From: Gudongella oleilytica
GTDB lineage: Bacteria; Bacillota; Clostridia; Tissierellales; Tissierellaceae
Assembly: GCF_004101785.1 (NCBI RefSeq)
Contig: NZ_CP035130.1
Location: 248,001-312,000, forward strand
Length of the DNA: 64,000 nt
Direction: 5' to 3'
In this document: positions 53,082-61,687 of the stretch, piece by piece
How positions within the stretch are numbered: position 1 is the stretch's first letter
How the letters are laid out: each line of letters starts with the position of its first letter
The notes under the pieces: model-generated
What the model was told of the DNA's origin: nothing
The model's input: the letters and a program-made list of their open reading frames with translations, nothing else
Database searches by the model: none
Program-made: the position numbers and the translations under genes

Positions 53082-55001
53082 TTGGACTACAAAAAACATA
53101 TAGCATCAGAGAGTGTTTTTGGAGCAAGCTGCTCAAAGGAGATGACGACCTTCAGGGTATTTTCTCCCACAAGGACTGATATCAGATTAAGGATTTATGA
53201 GGATCACTCCTCCCTTAGAAAAACGGAGTATGCCATGAACAGGGATCACGACGGTTCGTTCTCGATCACCATGGAGGAAGACCTTAAAGGGAAATTCTAC
53301 ACCTATATTGTCGATGGAAGGCTTGAAGTGACAGATCCCTACAGTGTTGCCTTATCCTGCAATTCCAAAAGATCAGCAATAATCGACCTTTCAGATACTG
53401 ATCCCGAAGGCTGGAAGGAGCACCGGCTCCCCGCACCAATTGAACCTGTCGACAGTGTGCTTTATGAGGTACACGTAAAGGACTTTACCGCACACGAAAG
53501 CTTTGGGTCAAAGCATCCTGGCACCTTCAGGGCCTTTGCTGAGAGAGGGAGGACACTAAACGGTCGATCATTGGGTATAGACCACCTTGTTGATCTTGGA
53601 GTTACTCACGTTCACCTGATGCCCGTCAACGATTTTTTGACAGTGAGAGAGGAGCCCCAACTGAGACTAAGAGATGACAACTACAACTGGGGCTATGACC
53701 CGGAGCACTATAATGCAGTGGAGGGTTCATACTCAACTGACCCATATGACCCCCGTGTCAGGATCAGAGAGCTAAAGGCGCTGATAATGGCGCTCCACAA
53801 GGCAGGGCTTAGGGTCGTTATCGACGTAGTTTATAATCATACCTACAGAGCAAAGGATTCCAACTTCCATATACTGGCACCAGGACACTGGCACAGGATG
53901 AGGCAGGACGGCACGTTCTCAGACGGAGCTGGATGCGGCAACGAGCTGGCAACCGAAAAACCACTGGTCAGGGAATTCATAGTTGAAAGTCTTGAGTACT
54001 GGGTCAACGAGTTCAAAATCGATGGCTTCAGGTTCGACCTGATGGCGCTTATCGACATAGATACCATGGAGCTCGCTGTTGACAGGCTCAGAAGGATAAG
54101 GCCGGACATATTGATATACGGAGAGCCGTGGACGGGAGGAATTACAACCCTGCCTTCAAATAAGACGACCTCAAGGGGCACTCAAAGCAGGAAGGGCTTC
54201 GCAATATTCAACGACAGCTTCAGAAATGCAATAAAGGGAGACAACGATGGAAGACACAACGGGTTCGCCCAGGGCAATCTGGACGAACGAAGAGGCGTTG
54301 AGACAGGGATCGCAGGCTCTATCTTCTATGACGAGGGAAGGATAGGCTTTGCATCCAGGGCGAGAGAAACCATAAACTACGCAAACTCCCACGACAATCT
54401 CATACTCCAGGATAAGCTGTTAAAGACCCTTCCCGGAAAGACAAGGGATGAATATATCAAGTACAATAAGCTTATTCATGGCATATTGTTTTTGTCACAG
54501 GGCATTCCATTTATCCATGCAGGCAATGAATTCCTGAGGACCAAGGGAGGTCACCACAACACCTATAATGCTCCCCTGTCGATAAATGCAATAGATTGGA
54601 CACTTAAGGAAAAAAACCTTGATTTTTACAGCTACCTTAAAGACCTGATAGCTTTCAGAAAGCTAAGACCGGAATTCAGGATCGACGATGGAGATGAAAT
54701 TAGGGACAGGCTTCACTTCCTTGAGAACACCGGCAACTGCCATATGCTCTCCTACACAATAAAAAGCAACGGTGGCTGTATTCTGGTTATACACAACGCC
54801 AATCAGAATGAGTGTCTTTTGCCCCATGCAGTGATGAGAAGGCATATAGAAGCTAAGAGAAAGAGAAATATCGAAGAGATTAAAATCAGGTGTCTTTTCG
54901 ATGAGAACGGGATAGTAAGGGAAAACGGTGAGTTCAATCACCCCCATGGGATAAGCGTCCCAGGGATAACGACATACGTATATGAGTTGAAGATAGAATA
55001 A
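53082..55001 (+). CDS. pulA: Type I pullulanase / glycogen debranching enzyme
   Basis: A 639-residue GH13_14 enzyme cleaving alpha-1,6 bonds. CBM48-type N-terminus (FRVFSPTRTDIRLRIY), the pullulanase signature YNWGYDP, VVYNHTY, DGFRFDLMALID (nucleophile), GEPWTGG (acid) and NYANSHDN. No signal peptide, so it acts in the cytoplasm on glycogen. TTG 53082 is eight bases from aggagg; GTG 53073 overlaps that site. Confidence 0.92.
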   Translation: MDYKKHIASESVFGASCSKEMTTFRVFSPTRTDIRLRIYEDHSSLRKTEYAMNRDHDGSFSITMEEDLKGKFYTYIVDGRLEVTDPYSVALSCNSKRSAIIDLSDTDPEGWKEHRLPAPIEPVDSVLYEVHVKDFTAHESFGSKHPGTFRAFAERGRTLNGRSLGIDHLVDLGVTHVHLMPVNDFLTVREEPQLRLRDDNYNWGYDPEHYNAVEGSYSTDPYDPRVRIRELKALIMALHKAGLRVVIDVVYNHTYRAKDSNFHILAPGHWHRMRQDGTFSDGAGCGNELATEKPLVREFIVESLEYWVNEFKIDGFRFDLMALIDIDTMELAVDRLRRIRPDILIYGEPWTGGITTLPSNKTTSRGTQSRKGFAIFNDSFRNAIKGDNDGRHNGFAQGNLDERRGVETGIAGSIFYDEGRIGFASRARETINYANSHDNLILQDKLLKTLPGKTRDEYIKYNKLIHGILFLSQGIPFIHAGNEFLRTKGGHHNTYNAPLSINAIDWTLKEKNLDFYSYLKDLIAFRKLRPEFRIDDGDEIRDRLHFLENTGNCHMLSYTIKSNGGCILVIHNANQNECLLPHAVMRRHIEAKRKRNIEEIKIRCLFDENGIVRENGEFNHPHGISVPGITTYVYELKIE

Positions 55002-55030
55002 AGGTGCCGCAAGCTGCGGCACCTTCCCTA
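55001..55030. terminator. Terminator of the glycogen operon
   Basis: AAGGTGCCGCA-AGC-TGCGGCACCTT, a perfect 11-bp stem between pulA and the convergent 3D-domain gene. T-run is short. Confidence 0.7.
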
Positions 55031-56053
55031 ATCTAATATATACACTTTTACATCTCTTCGGCCGAAGTATCTTACGTCGGTTGCCGAATTGAAAAACAGG
55101 TCTATTTTTTCGCCTTTAATGGCTCCTCCAACATCTTCTGCTATAGCAAATCCATAATCCTTTGTTCCATCCAGGGACTGGATGTACAGCTTGGTCCCCA
55201 GCGGTATAACTCTTGGGTCGACGGCAACAGTTCCAGGTCTTGCCCTCGTTCCAGTGGCGGTTATGCCGTAATATCGGTCTCCCGGCCTCTTTCCTGTGCT
55301 TGCGTAGGAAAGGTCGTAGGCCGTTGCCTCCAGGATCATAGTATCCTTAAAGCGGGTTTCTCCACGGGATGTCAGCACTATATTGTTGACCCCTTTTTCA
55401 ATAACCTGAGATACCGGCTCTTCCAGAATGGTATCGCTGATCATGACGGATGATGTGAAGACACCATTTACGTAAATATCGTTGATATGTGATCTTCTCA
55501 AGCCGTCCTTGCCCTCCTGAAGAACATGGACCACTCCTCTGTCCAATCGTTCGTTGGAAATGATCTCCTTTTCAAAGGGTATGACTGCTTCTTCGACTCT
55601 GGGAACCTCCACGACTCTAAACAACTCAATCGTGTCACCGTCTTTGACGGTAGAGTCCAGAGAAGGCTTCGTAAAGTCCTTTAACCCAACAGCTATATCT
55701 GCGTCTGCAAGGACATCAGATACCTTTGAGCTCAGGGATCTAAACTTAATAGTTTCATCCCCGATGATGAGTGTATAATCCTTCGGATTTATGATTGTAA
55801 TTTCAAGTTTTTCCTTGATCAAAGCGTCCAGACCGGGCTCTACGACTGCGCCCCTTCTGAGCTTGATACCTTCCTCTTCAAGAAGCTCCTCAACTGTCGA
55901 TGAATAGGAGACCATTTTTATGATCTCGCCATCCACATTCAGGCTTACTTCATTTCCCTGGAAGAAGTTAACCCCTAATGATAATGTCATTGCTATAGCC
56001 AGAAGTAAGAGGACTTTAACCTTACCGACCATTTTGGTCCTGTTATTGTCCAT
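55028..56053 (-). CDS. yabE: Cell-wall protein with DUF348, G5 and 3D domains (YabE-like)
   Basis: A 341-residue exported protein. N-terminal signal/anchor (VKVLLLLAIAMTLSLGVNFF), two DUF348 (ubiquitin-like) repeats (about 35-80 and 95-145), a G5 domain (about 150-225) and a C-terminal 3D domain, named for three aspartates, with LEATAYDLSY..TATGTRARPGTVAVDPRVIPLGTKLYI and AEDVGGAIKGEKIDLFF. Such Rpf/YabE/YocH-type proteins remodel peptidoglycan, the 3D part having a lytic transglycosylase-like (MltA) fold. A strong promoter and a WalR-like box lie upstream. Confidence 0.9.
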   Translation of the reverse strand: MDNNRTKMVGKVKVLLLLAIAMTLSLGVNFFQGNEVSLNVDGEIIKMVSYSSTVEELLEEEGIKLRRGAVVEPGLDALIKEKLEITIINPKDYTLIIGDETIKFRSLSSKVSDVLADADIAVGLKDFTKPSLDSTVKDGDTIELFRVVEVPRVEEAVIPFEKEIISNERLDRGVVHVLQEGKDGLRRSHINDIYVNGVFTSSVMISDTILEEPVSQVIEKGVNNIVLTSRGETRFKDTMILEATAYDLSYASTGKRPGDRYYGITATGTRARPGTVAVDPRVIPLGTKLYIQSLDGTKDYGFAIAEDVGGAIKGEKIDLFFNSATDVRYFGRRDVKVYILD

Positions 56054-56071
56054 AATTCTCCTCCTTGTTTT

Positions 56072-56099
56072 GTTACAAAATTTGTAACTCTTTTGTAAC
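56072..56099 (-). promoter_or_regulatory. WalR-like box in the yabE leader
   Basis: Plus strand TGTAAC (56083-56088), five bases, TGTAAC (56094-56099) matches the TGTWAH-N5-TGTWAH direct repeat of WalR (YycF). The first half also belongs to a palindrome GTTACAAAATTTGTAAC (56072-56088). It lies between promoter and start codon, which suggests repression. Confidence 0.5.
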
Positions 56100-56118
56100 T
56101 ATTTTTGACCGCCTCTGT

Positions 56119-56147
56119 ATTGTAAACGAAAAATCTAAGCTTGTCAA
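56119..56147 (-). promoter_or_regulatory. Promoter of the yabE-like gene
   Basis: On the minus strand TTGACA (56147-56142), 17-base spacer, TACAAT (56124-56119). Near-consensus sigma-A promoter, about 65 bases before the ATG. Confidence 0.78.
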
Positions 56148-56159
56148 ATTTTTGACTTC

Positions 56160-56480
56160 ATAGGCGAAATATTCTGACTAGTTATTAGTGGATAGTAGCT
56201 AGTAGTTAGCTAAAGAAATAAGAGAAAATCAGGGATTAAAGTAGGGGTGGTCATTGGCCGCCAGGCTTTTCCTTGTAATCCTTAACGAAGTGAAGGATCT
56301 TTCTTCTGGCGACCATTGGTCGCCCCTACAACCGATTAACGCTTTGTGCTTTCTTTTCCCTTTCCAACATTCCAACTCTTCCAACATTCCAACGAAATAC
56401 GAGATTCCTCGACTACGCTCGGAATGACAAAAAATTGTGCATTGTAAATTGTGAATTGTGAATTGTATTGACATTCCTCC
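56160..56480. repeat. Repeat cluster between yabE and the metG T-box
   Basis: TAGTAGCTAGTAGTTAGC units (about 56180-56210), an imperfect 24-base inverted repeat GTAGGGGTGGTCATTGGCCG.. with its partner ending CGCCCCTAC (about 56242-56329), CCAACATTCCAACTCTTCC units, the hairpin element variant at 56401-56429, and ATTGTGAATTGTGAATTGTA units (56440-56470). No gene. Confidence 0.75.
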
Positions 56481-56524
56481 TTCAAATACGCTATAATACT
56501 TGTTAATCGTAAATTAAAGATATC

Positions 56525-56762
56525 GACGGGAAGAGTAGGGGACACATGCCTTTACAAGAGAGTCCGGGATGGTGGGATCCGGGCAATGGCGATCCTTGAA
56601 CATGGCCCCTGAATCTCCTGGCTGAAATGTAGGCCTGGACGGTGACATCCGTTATTATGTAAGGTTAAAAACCTGCTGAGATCCATGCCGTGAGGCCTGA
56701 GATAATTAGAGTGGTACCGCGAAGTCGCCTTCGTCTCTATGAGACCGGAGGCTTTTTTATTT
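56525..56762 (+). promoter_or_regulatory. T-box riboswitch (methionine)
   Basis: Leader of metG. Stem I base AGGGG (around 56536) pairs with CCCCT (around 56606), and an ATG at 56602-56604 at the specifier position fits tRNA-Met. The T-box core AGAGTGGTACCGCG is at 56708-56721, with TGGT to pair with the ACCA end of uncharged tRNA. The terminator GCCTTCGTCTC/GAGACCGGAGGC with T6 is at 56727-56758. Uncharged tRNA-Met should allow read-through into metG. Confidence 0.9.
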
Positions 56763-56785
56763 TCCATAAAGAGAGGATGATAGCT

Positions 56786-58759
56786 TTGAAAAATTTCTAT
56801 TTAACGACCCCGATCTATTACCCCAGCGACAACCTGCACATAGGCCACACCTACACAACAGTTGCCGCTGACACCATCAAGCGCTATAAGAAGCTCCAGG
56901 GCTATGACGTATTCTTCACGACAGGCTCAGATGAGCACGGACAAAAGATCCAGGAAAAGGCAGCCCAGGCTGGAATGAGTCCCCAGGCTTACGTTGACAA
57001 AATAGTTGCCGACATAAAGGTACTTTGGAATATGCTCGAGATCGACTACGATTCCTTCATAAGGAGCACCGATCCAAAGCACGAGAAAGCCATAGCCGAT
57101 ATATTCAAGAAGCTATATGACAAGGGCGAGATATATAAGGACCAATACGAGGGAGCCTATTGTACGCCCTGCGAGTCCTTCTGGTCCGATTCCCAGCTGG
57201 TAGACGGCAACAAATGCCCGGACTGCGGCAGAGAGACCCATCTTGCCAAGGAGGAGGCATACTTCTTCAGACTTTCAAAGTACAGAGACAAGCTACTAAA
57301 GCTCTACGAGGACAATCCGGAGTTCATCCAGCCAGAGAGCAGGAAGAACGAGATGATAAACAACTTCCTCAAGGACGGATTGGATGACCTTAGCGTATCA
57401 AGAAGCAGCTTCGATTGGGGAATAAAGGTGCCCTTCGACGAGAAGCACGTGGTGTACGTATGGATAGACGCACTTTCATGCTACCTTACAGCCCTTGGGT
57501 ACGGCACAGAGGATGAAACCAACTTCAACAAGTTCTGGCCGGCGGATGTACACCTGGTAGGAAAGGAAATAGTAAGGTTCCACACCATAATATGGCCAGC
57601 GATCCTGATGGCTCTTGACCTTCCCCTTCCCAAAAAAGTATTTGGCCATGGCTGGATCCTGTTTGAGGACGACAAAATGTCAAAATCAAAGGGCAATGTT
57701 ATATATCCTGAGCCAATAATTGAGCTTTACGGCATAGATGCCTTCAAATACTTCCTTATGAGAGAATTCTCCTTTGGACAGGACGGCTCATTCTCAAGAG
57801 AGAAGTTCCTTCAAAGACTTAACTCGGACCTTGCGAACGATCTGGGGAACCTTGTATCAAGAACCGTGTCTATGGTAGAGAAGTATAACGGCGGGATCCT
57901 GCCTTCACCTAAGGCCGTTGAGGAGCTGGATCAGACCCTTATCACCCAGGCCACGGAAACAGCCGGCAAAGTTGAAGAATTGATGGACAAGCTTAATTTC
58001 TCCAATGCACTTGAGGAGATTTGGAAGCTCATAAGAAGGACCAACAAATATGTCGATGAGACCATGCCATGGATCCTCGCCAGGGACGGCAACACAGAAA
58101 GACTTGATACGGTTCTCTACAACCTGTCTGAGAGCCTGAGGATAGTATCGATCCTGATCCAGCCGTTTATGGTTAGGACCTCAGACGAGATAAGAAAACA
58201 GCTTGGAGTAGAAGGAGCAGTCAACTGGGAGGATGCAAAGACCTGGGGATTTCTTAAGGAAGGAACAAAGCTTCAAAAGGGAGGTATTATCTTCCCAAGA
58301 CTTGATATAAAGGTTGAGCTTGAAAGACTGAATACAGCAAACAATAAGCTGATCGAGAAGAGGACTGGTGCCAGGAAGGAGACTAAATCCGAGGAGAAAA
58401 AGCCGGAGGCTCCTGTCGAAGTGGAGCCTGTTGAGGAGATAACCATTGACGACTTTGCAAAGGTTCAGCTTAAGGTCGCCAAGGTAATTGCATGCGAGGA
58501 TCATCCAAAGGCCGACAAGCTCCTTGTCCTTACCCTGAAGGTAGGAGAGGAGATCCGCACCGTAGTATCCGGGATAAAGCAATGGTACAAGGCAGAGGAC
58601 CTTGTTGGCAAGAAGGTCATAGTAGTGGCAAACCTTAAGCCTGTAAAGCTTAGAGGAGTTGAATCGAGAGGGATGATCATGGCTGCTGAGGATGCAGACG
58701 GCAACCTGACCCTTTTGTCAACACTTGAGGATATTGCAGATGGTTCATCCATCTCATAA
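56786..58759 (+). CDS. metG: Methionyl-tRNA synthetase
   Basis: A 657-residue class I synthetase. HIGH-type motif (NLHIGHTY), zinc knuckle CTPCESFW..CPDCGRETH, KMSKSKGN, and a C-terminal tRNA-binding OB domain (about 555-657: FAKVQLKVAKVIACEDHPKADKL) as in many Gram-positive enzymes. TTG 56786 gives the expected MKNFYLTTPIYYP start and proper spacing from agagagg; ATG 56777 abuts the site. Controlled by the T-box. Confidence 0.95.
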   Translation: MKNFYLTTPIYYPSDNLHIGHTYTTVAADTIKRYKKLQGYDVFFTTGSDEHGQKIQEKAAQAGMSPQAYVDKIVADIKVLWNMLEIDYDSFIRSTDPKHEKAIADIFKKLYDKGEIYKDQYEGAYCTPCESFWSDSQLVDGNKCPDCGRETHLAKEEAYFFRLSKYRDKLLKLYEDNPEFIQPESRKNEMINNFLKDGLDDLSVSRSSFDWGIKVPFDEKHVVYVWIDALSCYLTALGYGTEDETNFNKFWPADVHLVGKEIVRFHTIIWPAILMALDLPLPKKVFGHGWILFEDDKMSKSKGNVIYPEPIIELYGIDAFKYFLMREFSFGQDGSFSREKFLQRLNSDLANDLGNLVSRTVSMVEKYNGGILPSPKAVEELDQTLITQATETAGKVEELMDKLNFSNALEEIWKLIRRTNKYVDETMPWILARDGNTERLDTVLYNLSESLRIVSILIQPFMVRTSDEIRKQLGVEGAVNWEDAKTWGFLKEGTKLQKGGIIFPRLDIKVELERLNTANNKLIEKRTGARKETKSEEKKPEAPVEVEPVEEITIDDFAKVQLKVAKVIACEDHPKADKLLVLTLKVGEEIRTVVSGIKQWYKAEDLVGKKVIVVANLKPVKLRGVESRGMIMAAEDADGNLTLLSTLEDIADGSSIS

Positions 58760-58768
58760 GGAGGAAAT

Positions 58769-59539
58769 ATGTTTATAGATAGTCACGCCCACCTGGACGA
58801 CCCAAGGTTCGACCAGGACAGGGAGAATGTAATTGAAAGCCTTAGGGAAGACGGCGTCGATGTGGTCATTAATATCGGTGCTGACAAGGAATCAAGCCTT
58901 TCGACCCTTGAGCTTGCAAGGAAATACGATAATATATATGCCGTAGCCGGAGTCCACCCCCATTCAGCCAGCGAGCTTGAGGAGGATGGTCTTGATTGGT
59001 TGAGGGAGATAGCCAAAGAGGAAAAGGTCGTGGCAATAGGTGAGATCGGGCTGGATTTTTACTACGATAATTCACCCAGGGATATACAGAGAAAATGGTT
59101 CAAGGCTCAGCTCCAGCTTGCAAAGGAGCTGGGTCTTCCCGTCGTTATCCACACAAGGGATGCCGCCAAGGAGACCTATGACATCCTTAAAGAGGCTGCA
59201 GCTGACGGGAAGCTGAAGGTCCTTATGCACTGCTATTCAGGAAGCGCGGAGATGGCAATGGATTATGCAAGGCTTGGATTCTACATTGCCCTTGGAGGAG
59301 CAGTCACCTTTAAGAATGCAAGAGTACCGAGGGAGGTTGCCTCAGTCGTACCACTTGAAAATCTAATGATAGAGACCGACTGTCCATACATGACACCTGA
59401 GCCCTTCAGAGGCAAAAGGAACGAGCCAAAGCTGGTGAACCTGGTGGCTGAGAAGATAGCAGAGATAAAGGCAATGCCAGTAGAGGAGCTTGCAAAGGCA
59501 ACTGCCGATAATGCCAGGAACTTCTTCAGGCTGCCCTAA
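58769..59539 (+). CDS. tatD: TatD-family metal-dependent deoxyribonuclease
   Basis: A 256-residue TIM-barrel hydrolase. Metal ligands: FIDSHAHLDD, GEIGLDFYYD, VIHTRDA, MHCYSGS and ETDCPYMTPEPFRGKRNEP. It starts 9 bases after metG, the common metG-tatD-rnmV-ksgA order. Confidence 0.95.
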   Translation: MFIDSHAHLDDPRFDQDRENVIESLREDGVDVVINIGADKESSLSTLELARKYDNIYAVAGVHPHSASELEEDGLDWLREIAKEEKVVAIGEIGLDFYYDNSPRDIQRKWFKAQLQLAKELGLPVVIHTRDAAKETYDILKEAAADGKLKVLMHCYSGSAEMAMDYARLGFYIALGGAVTFKNARVPREVASVVPLENLMIETDCPYMTPEPFRGKRNEPKLVNLVAEKIAEIKAMPVEELAKATADNARNFFRLP

Positions 59540-59556
59540 CAGGAAGGAAAGATTTG

Positions 59557-60102
59557 ATGATCAAGGAAGTAATCGTAGTAGAAGGCAGAGACGATATAAC
59601 CGCAGTTAAAGCCGCCCTTGAGTGCGAGGTAATCGCAACCAACGGCTTTGGCTATGGGAAGTCATTAATAAGGACCTTGAAGTCCCTCCAGGAAAGGAGA
59701 GGGCTTATTATCCTTACCGATCCGGACTTCGGAGGAGAGAGGATCAGAAAGGACCTTTCAAAGCACATCCCCAACTGCAAGCACGCCTTCCTTCCACAGG
59801 GGAAAGCCCTTAAGAAGGGAGACGTCGGAGTTGAAAACGCAACACCTGACGATATCCGTGAAGCCATACAGAAAGCAAGGCCAAATAATGTTGAGAAGGT
59901 TGATACATTTGACTGGGAGGACATCCTCATGTTCAACCTTGCAGGTGGAAAGGGCTCAAGCGAAAGGCGTGAGAGGCTTGGAGAGATACTTGGAATCGGC
60001 TACTGCAACGGAAAGCAGATACTAAAAAGGCTCAACCACCTTGGGGTAACCAGAGACGAATTTATAAGGGCCATGGAAAGGATCGATGAGGATGGAGAAT
60101 AA
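59557..60102 (+). CDS. rnmV: Ribonuclease M5
   Basis: A 181-residue Toprim nuclease that matures 5S rRNA. Toprim glutamate in VVEGRDDITAVKAALEC, DxD in ILTDPDFGGERIRK, and the C-terminal GILGIGYCNGKQ-like EILGIGYCNGKQILKRL. ATG 59557 follows aggaagga. Overlaps ksgA by 17 bases. Confidence 0.93.
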   Translation: MIKEVIVVEGRDDITAVKAALECEVIATNGFGYGKSLIRTLKSLQERRGLIILTDPDFGGERIRKDLSKHIPNCKHAFLPQGKALKKGDVGVENATPDDIREAIQKARPNNVEKVDTFDWEDILMFNLAGGKGSSERRERLGEILGIGYCNGKQILKRLNHLGVTRDEFIRAMERIDEDGE

Positions 60103-60952
60103 AAGACTGTATTCCCCAAAGCAGGTCAGAGAGGTTCTTGACAGACACGGCTTTACCTTTTCCAAGGGCCTTGGACAAAACTTCCTGATAGACGGCAACA
60201 TTGTAAGAGGGATCGTAAGAGGTGCCGGTATCACAAAGGACGATTATGTTCTCGAGATAGGCCCGGGCATGGGGACTCTTACAGAGGAGCTCGCCCTCAA
60301 TGCAAAAAAAGTTGTTGCCATAGAGCTTGACAACAGGCTTAAGCCCATACTTGAGGAGACCCTTTATCCCTACGATAATGTCGAGGTGGTATATGGAGAT
60401 GTCCTTAAGCTCCCCTTGAGGGAAATAATCGATGAAAAGCTTGGAGGCGGCCCCGTTAAAGTGGTCGCCAATTTGCCATACTATGTTACCACGCCGATAA
60501 TTGGAAGACTTCTTGAGGAGGAGCTGCCTTTCAAATCTATAAGCGTCATGGTGCAAAAAGAAGTGGCAGATCGAATGGTTGCAAGGCCGGACACCAAGGA
60601 CTACGGCTCTCTTACCCTGTTTGTAAGCTTCTATACTAAGCCTGAGATCATATTGAAGGTCCCTAAGACAGTATTTATGCCTCAGCCTAAGATAGACAGC
60701 TCGGTAATCAGACTCACGATCAAGGACGAGCTTCCGGATACCAACAGGGAAAGCTTTTTTAAGCTTGTTCGAGCAGCATTCTCCAAACGAAGAAAGACTC
60801 TGATAAACGCACTGTCAACCTATGGTCTTGAGGCTGACAAGGACGAGCTTAGAGCTGCATTGGTCCGTGCAGGCATAGACGAGACGGTGCGGGGTGAGGA
60901 CCTGGCACTGGAGGACTATGTAAGGCTTGCAAGGGAACTGCCGAAGCTGTAA
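60086..60952 (+). CDS. ksgA: 16S rRNA dimethyladenosine transferase
   Basis: A 288-residue methyltransferase that dimethylates A1518 and A1519. KGLGQNFLIDGNI, EIGPGMGTLTEEL, the N6-adenine motif NLPYYVTTPI, and a C-terminal helical domain with AFSKRRKTLINAL. ATG 60086 behind aaaggatcg; ATG 60092 is possible. Last gene of this chain; a repeat array begins right after the stop. Confidence 0.95.
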   Translation: MRMENKRLYSPKQVREVLDRHGFTFSKGLGQNFLIDGNIVRGIVRGAGITKDDYVLEIGPGMGTLTEELALNAKKVVAIELDNRLKPILEETLYPYDNVEVVYGDVLKLPLREIIDEKLGGGPVKVVANLPYYVTTPIIGRLLEEELPFKSISVMVQKEVADRMVARPDTKDYGSLTLFVSFYTKPEIILKVPKTVFMPQPKIDSSVIRLTIKDELPDTNRESFFKLVRAAFSKRRKTLINALSTYGLEADKDELRAALVRAGIDETVRGEDLALEDYVRLARELPKL

Positions 60953-61072
60953 TTCACAATTCACAATGCACAATTCACAATGCACAATTCACAATTCACA
61001 ATTCACAATGCACGATTAACAATTCACAATTCACAATTCACAATGAACAATGAACAATGAACAATAAACAAT
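60953..61072. repeat. Short tandem repeat array AATTCACAATG
   Basis: Some ten units of (C)AATTCACAAT / AATGCAC / AATGAAC, 8-11 bases each and imperfect, right after ksgA. Units run together without unique spacers, so it is not a CRISPR array. The reverse complement of the family appears at 16980, 43130 and 56440. Confidence 0.85.
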
Positions 61073-61152
61073 AGAAAAAGCAAAAAGTCAGTAGTGTTAA
61101 TTCATCACTGACTGCAAAAAAAGAGAAGGATGGCAACAAGAGATTCTATTAA

Positions 61153-61299
61153 ATGCCCGTCAATGATATAAATAATGAGCTTGGAAATTCAAAGATAGAA
61201 AACATGGACACGATCGGGGCATACATAGAGCTCACGGGATTTGCTTCTGACGAATATATTAAACAGGCTTATGGCAAGGTTTTTGGTGACTCACACTAA
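61153..61299 (+). CDS. Possible 48-residue protein, unrecognised
   Basis: Reads MPVNDINNELGNSKIENMDT.. and ends FGDSH. No ribosome site of note and no family recognised. It may be a small gene or a remnant. Together with the hairpin GTCAGTAGTG/CATCACTGAC at about 61088-61113 it fills the gap between ksgA and the glutaredoxin gene. Confidence 0.3.
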   Translation: MPVNDINNELGNSKIENMDTIGAYIELTGFASDEYIKQAYGKVFGDSH

Positions 61300-61351
61300 A
61301 GTATGCTGGTTTAATTTCCTGATCGTGTGGGTATCATAAATTGGGAGGTAC

Positions 61352-61380
61352 TTGACACAAATACCCATATGGGGTATAAT
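61352..61380 (+). promoter_or_regulatory. Consensus promoter with CsoR/CstR-like operator
   Basis: TTGACA (61352-61357), 17-base spacer, TATAAT (61375-61380), a perfect consensus. The palindrome ATACCC-ATATG-GGGTAT (61361-61377) fills the spacer and enters the -10. This is the G/C-tract form recognised by the CsoR family (copper or persulfide sensors). Confidence 0.75.
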
Positions 61381-61412
61381 CAAACTGTGGATCATATAAA
61401 GGGGGATTAAAT

Positions 61413-61643
61413 ATGCATGAAGTAACAGTTTATACAAGCAGCACTTGCCCATATTGCACACTGGCTAAGAACCACCTGGCTGAAAAGGGTGTTTCGTATG
61501 TAGAAAAAAATGTATCGACGGATAAGGAAGCAAGGAAAGAGCTTATGGCTATGGGACATATGGGAGTTCCGGTAATAGTGATAGACGGACAGGAAGTAGT
61601 GGGCTTCGACAAGGAAAAGATAGACAATCTGCTAAAATCATAG
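61413..61643 (+). CDS. Glutaredoxin-like thiol-disulfide protein
   Basis: A 76-residue thioredoxin-fold protein: VTVYTSSTCPYCTLAKNHL with the CPYC active site (Cys12 and Cys15), the cis-proline in MGVPVIVIDG, and GFDKEKIDNLL. NrdH/YruB-like group. It reduces disulfides or, given the operator, may handle persulfides. Single-gene unit with its own promoter and terminator. Confidence 0.92.
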   Translation: MHEVTVYTSSTCPYCTLAKNHLAEKGVSYVEKNVSTDKEARKELMAMGHMGVPVIVIDGQEVVGFDKEKIDNLLKS

Positions 61644-61653
61644 CAAAAAAAGA

Positions 61654-61687
61654 AAAAGCTGAGGCGATATCGCTTCAGCTTTTGTTG
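61654..61687 (+). terminator. Terminator of the glutaredoxin gene and intron insertion site
   Basis: AAAAGCTGAGGCGA and TCGCTTCAGCTTTT form a long stem. The group II intron begins a few bases after the T-run. Confidence 0.85.

Noticed and set aside
60953-61072. CRISPR array
   Set aside because: Units of 8-11 bases run together without unique spacers, and no cas genes are near.
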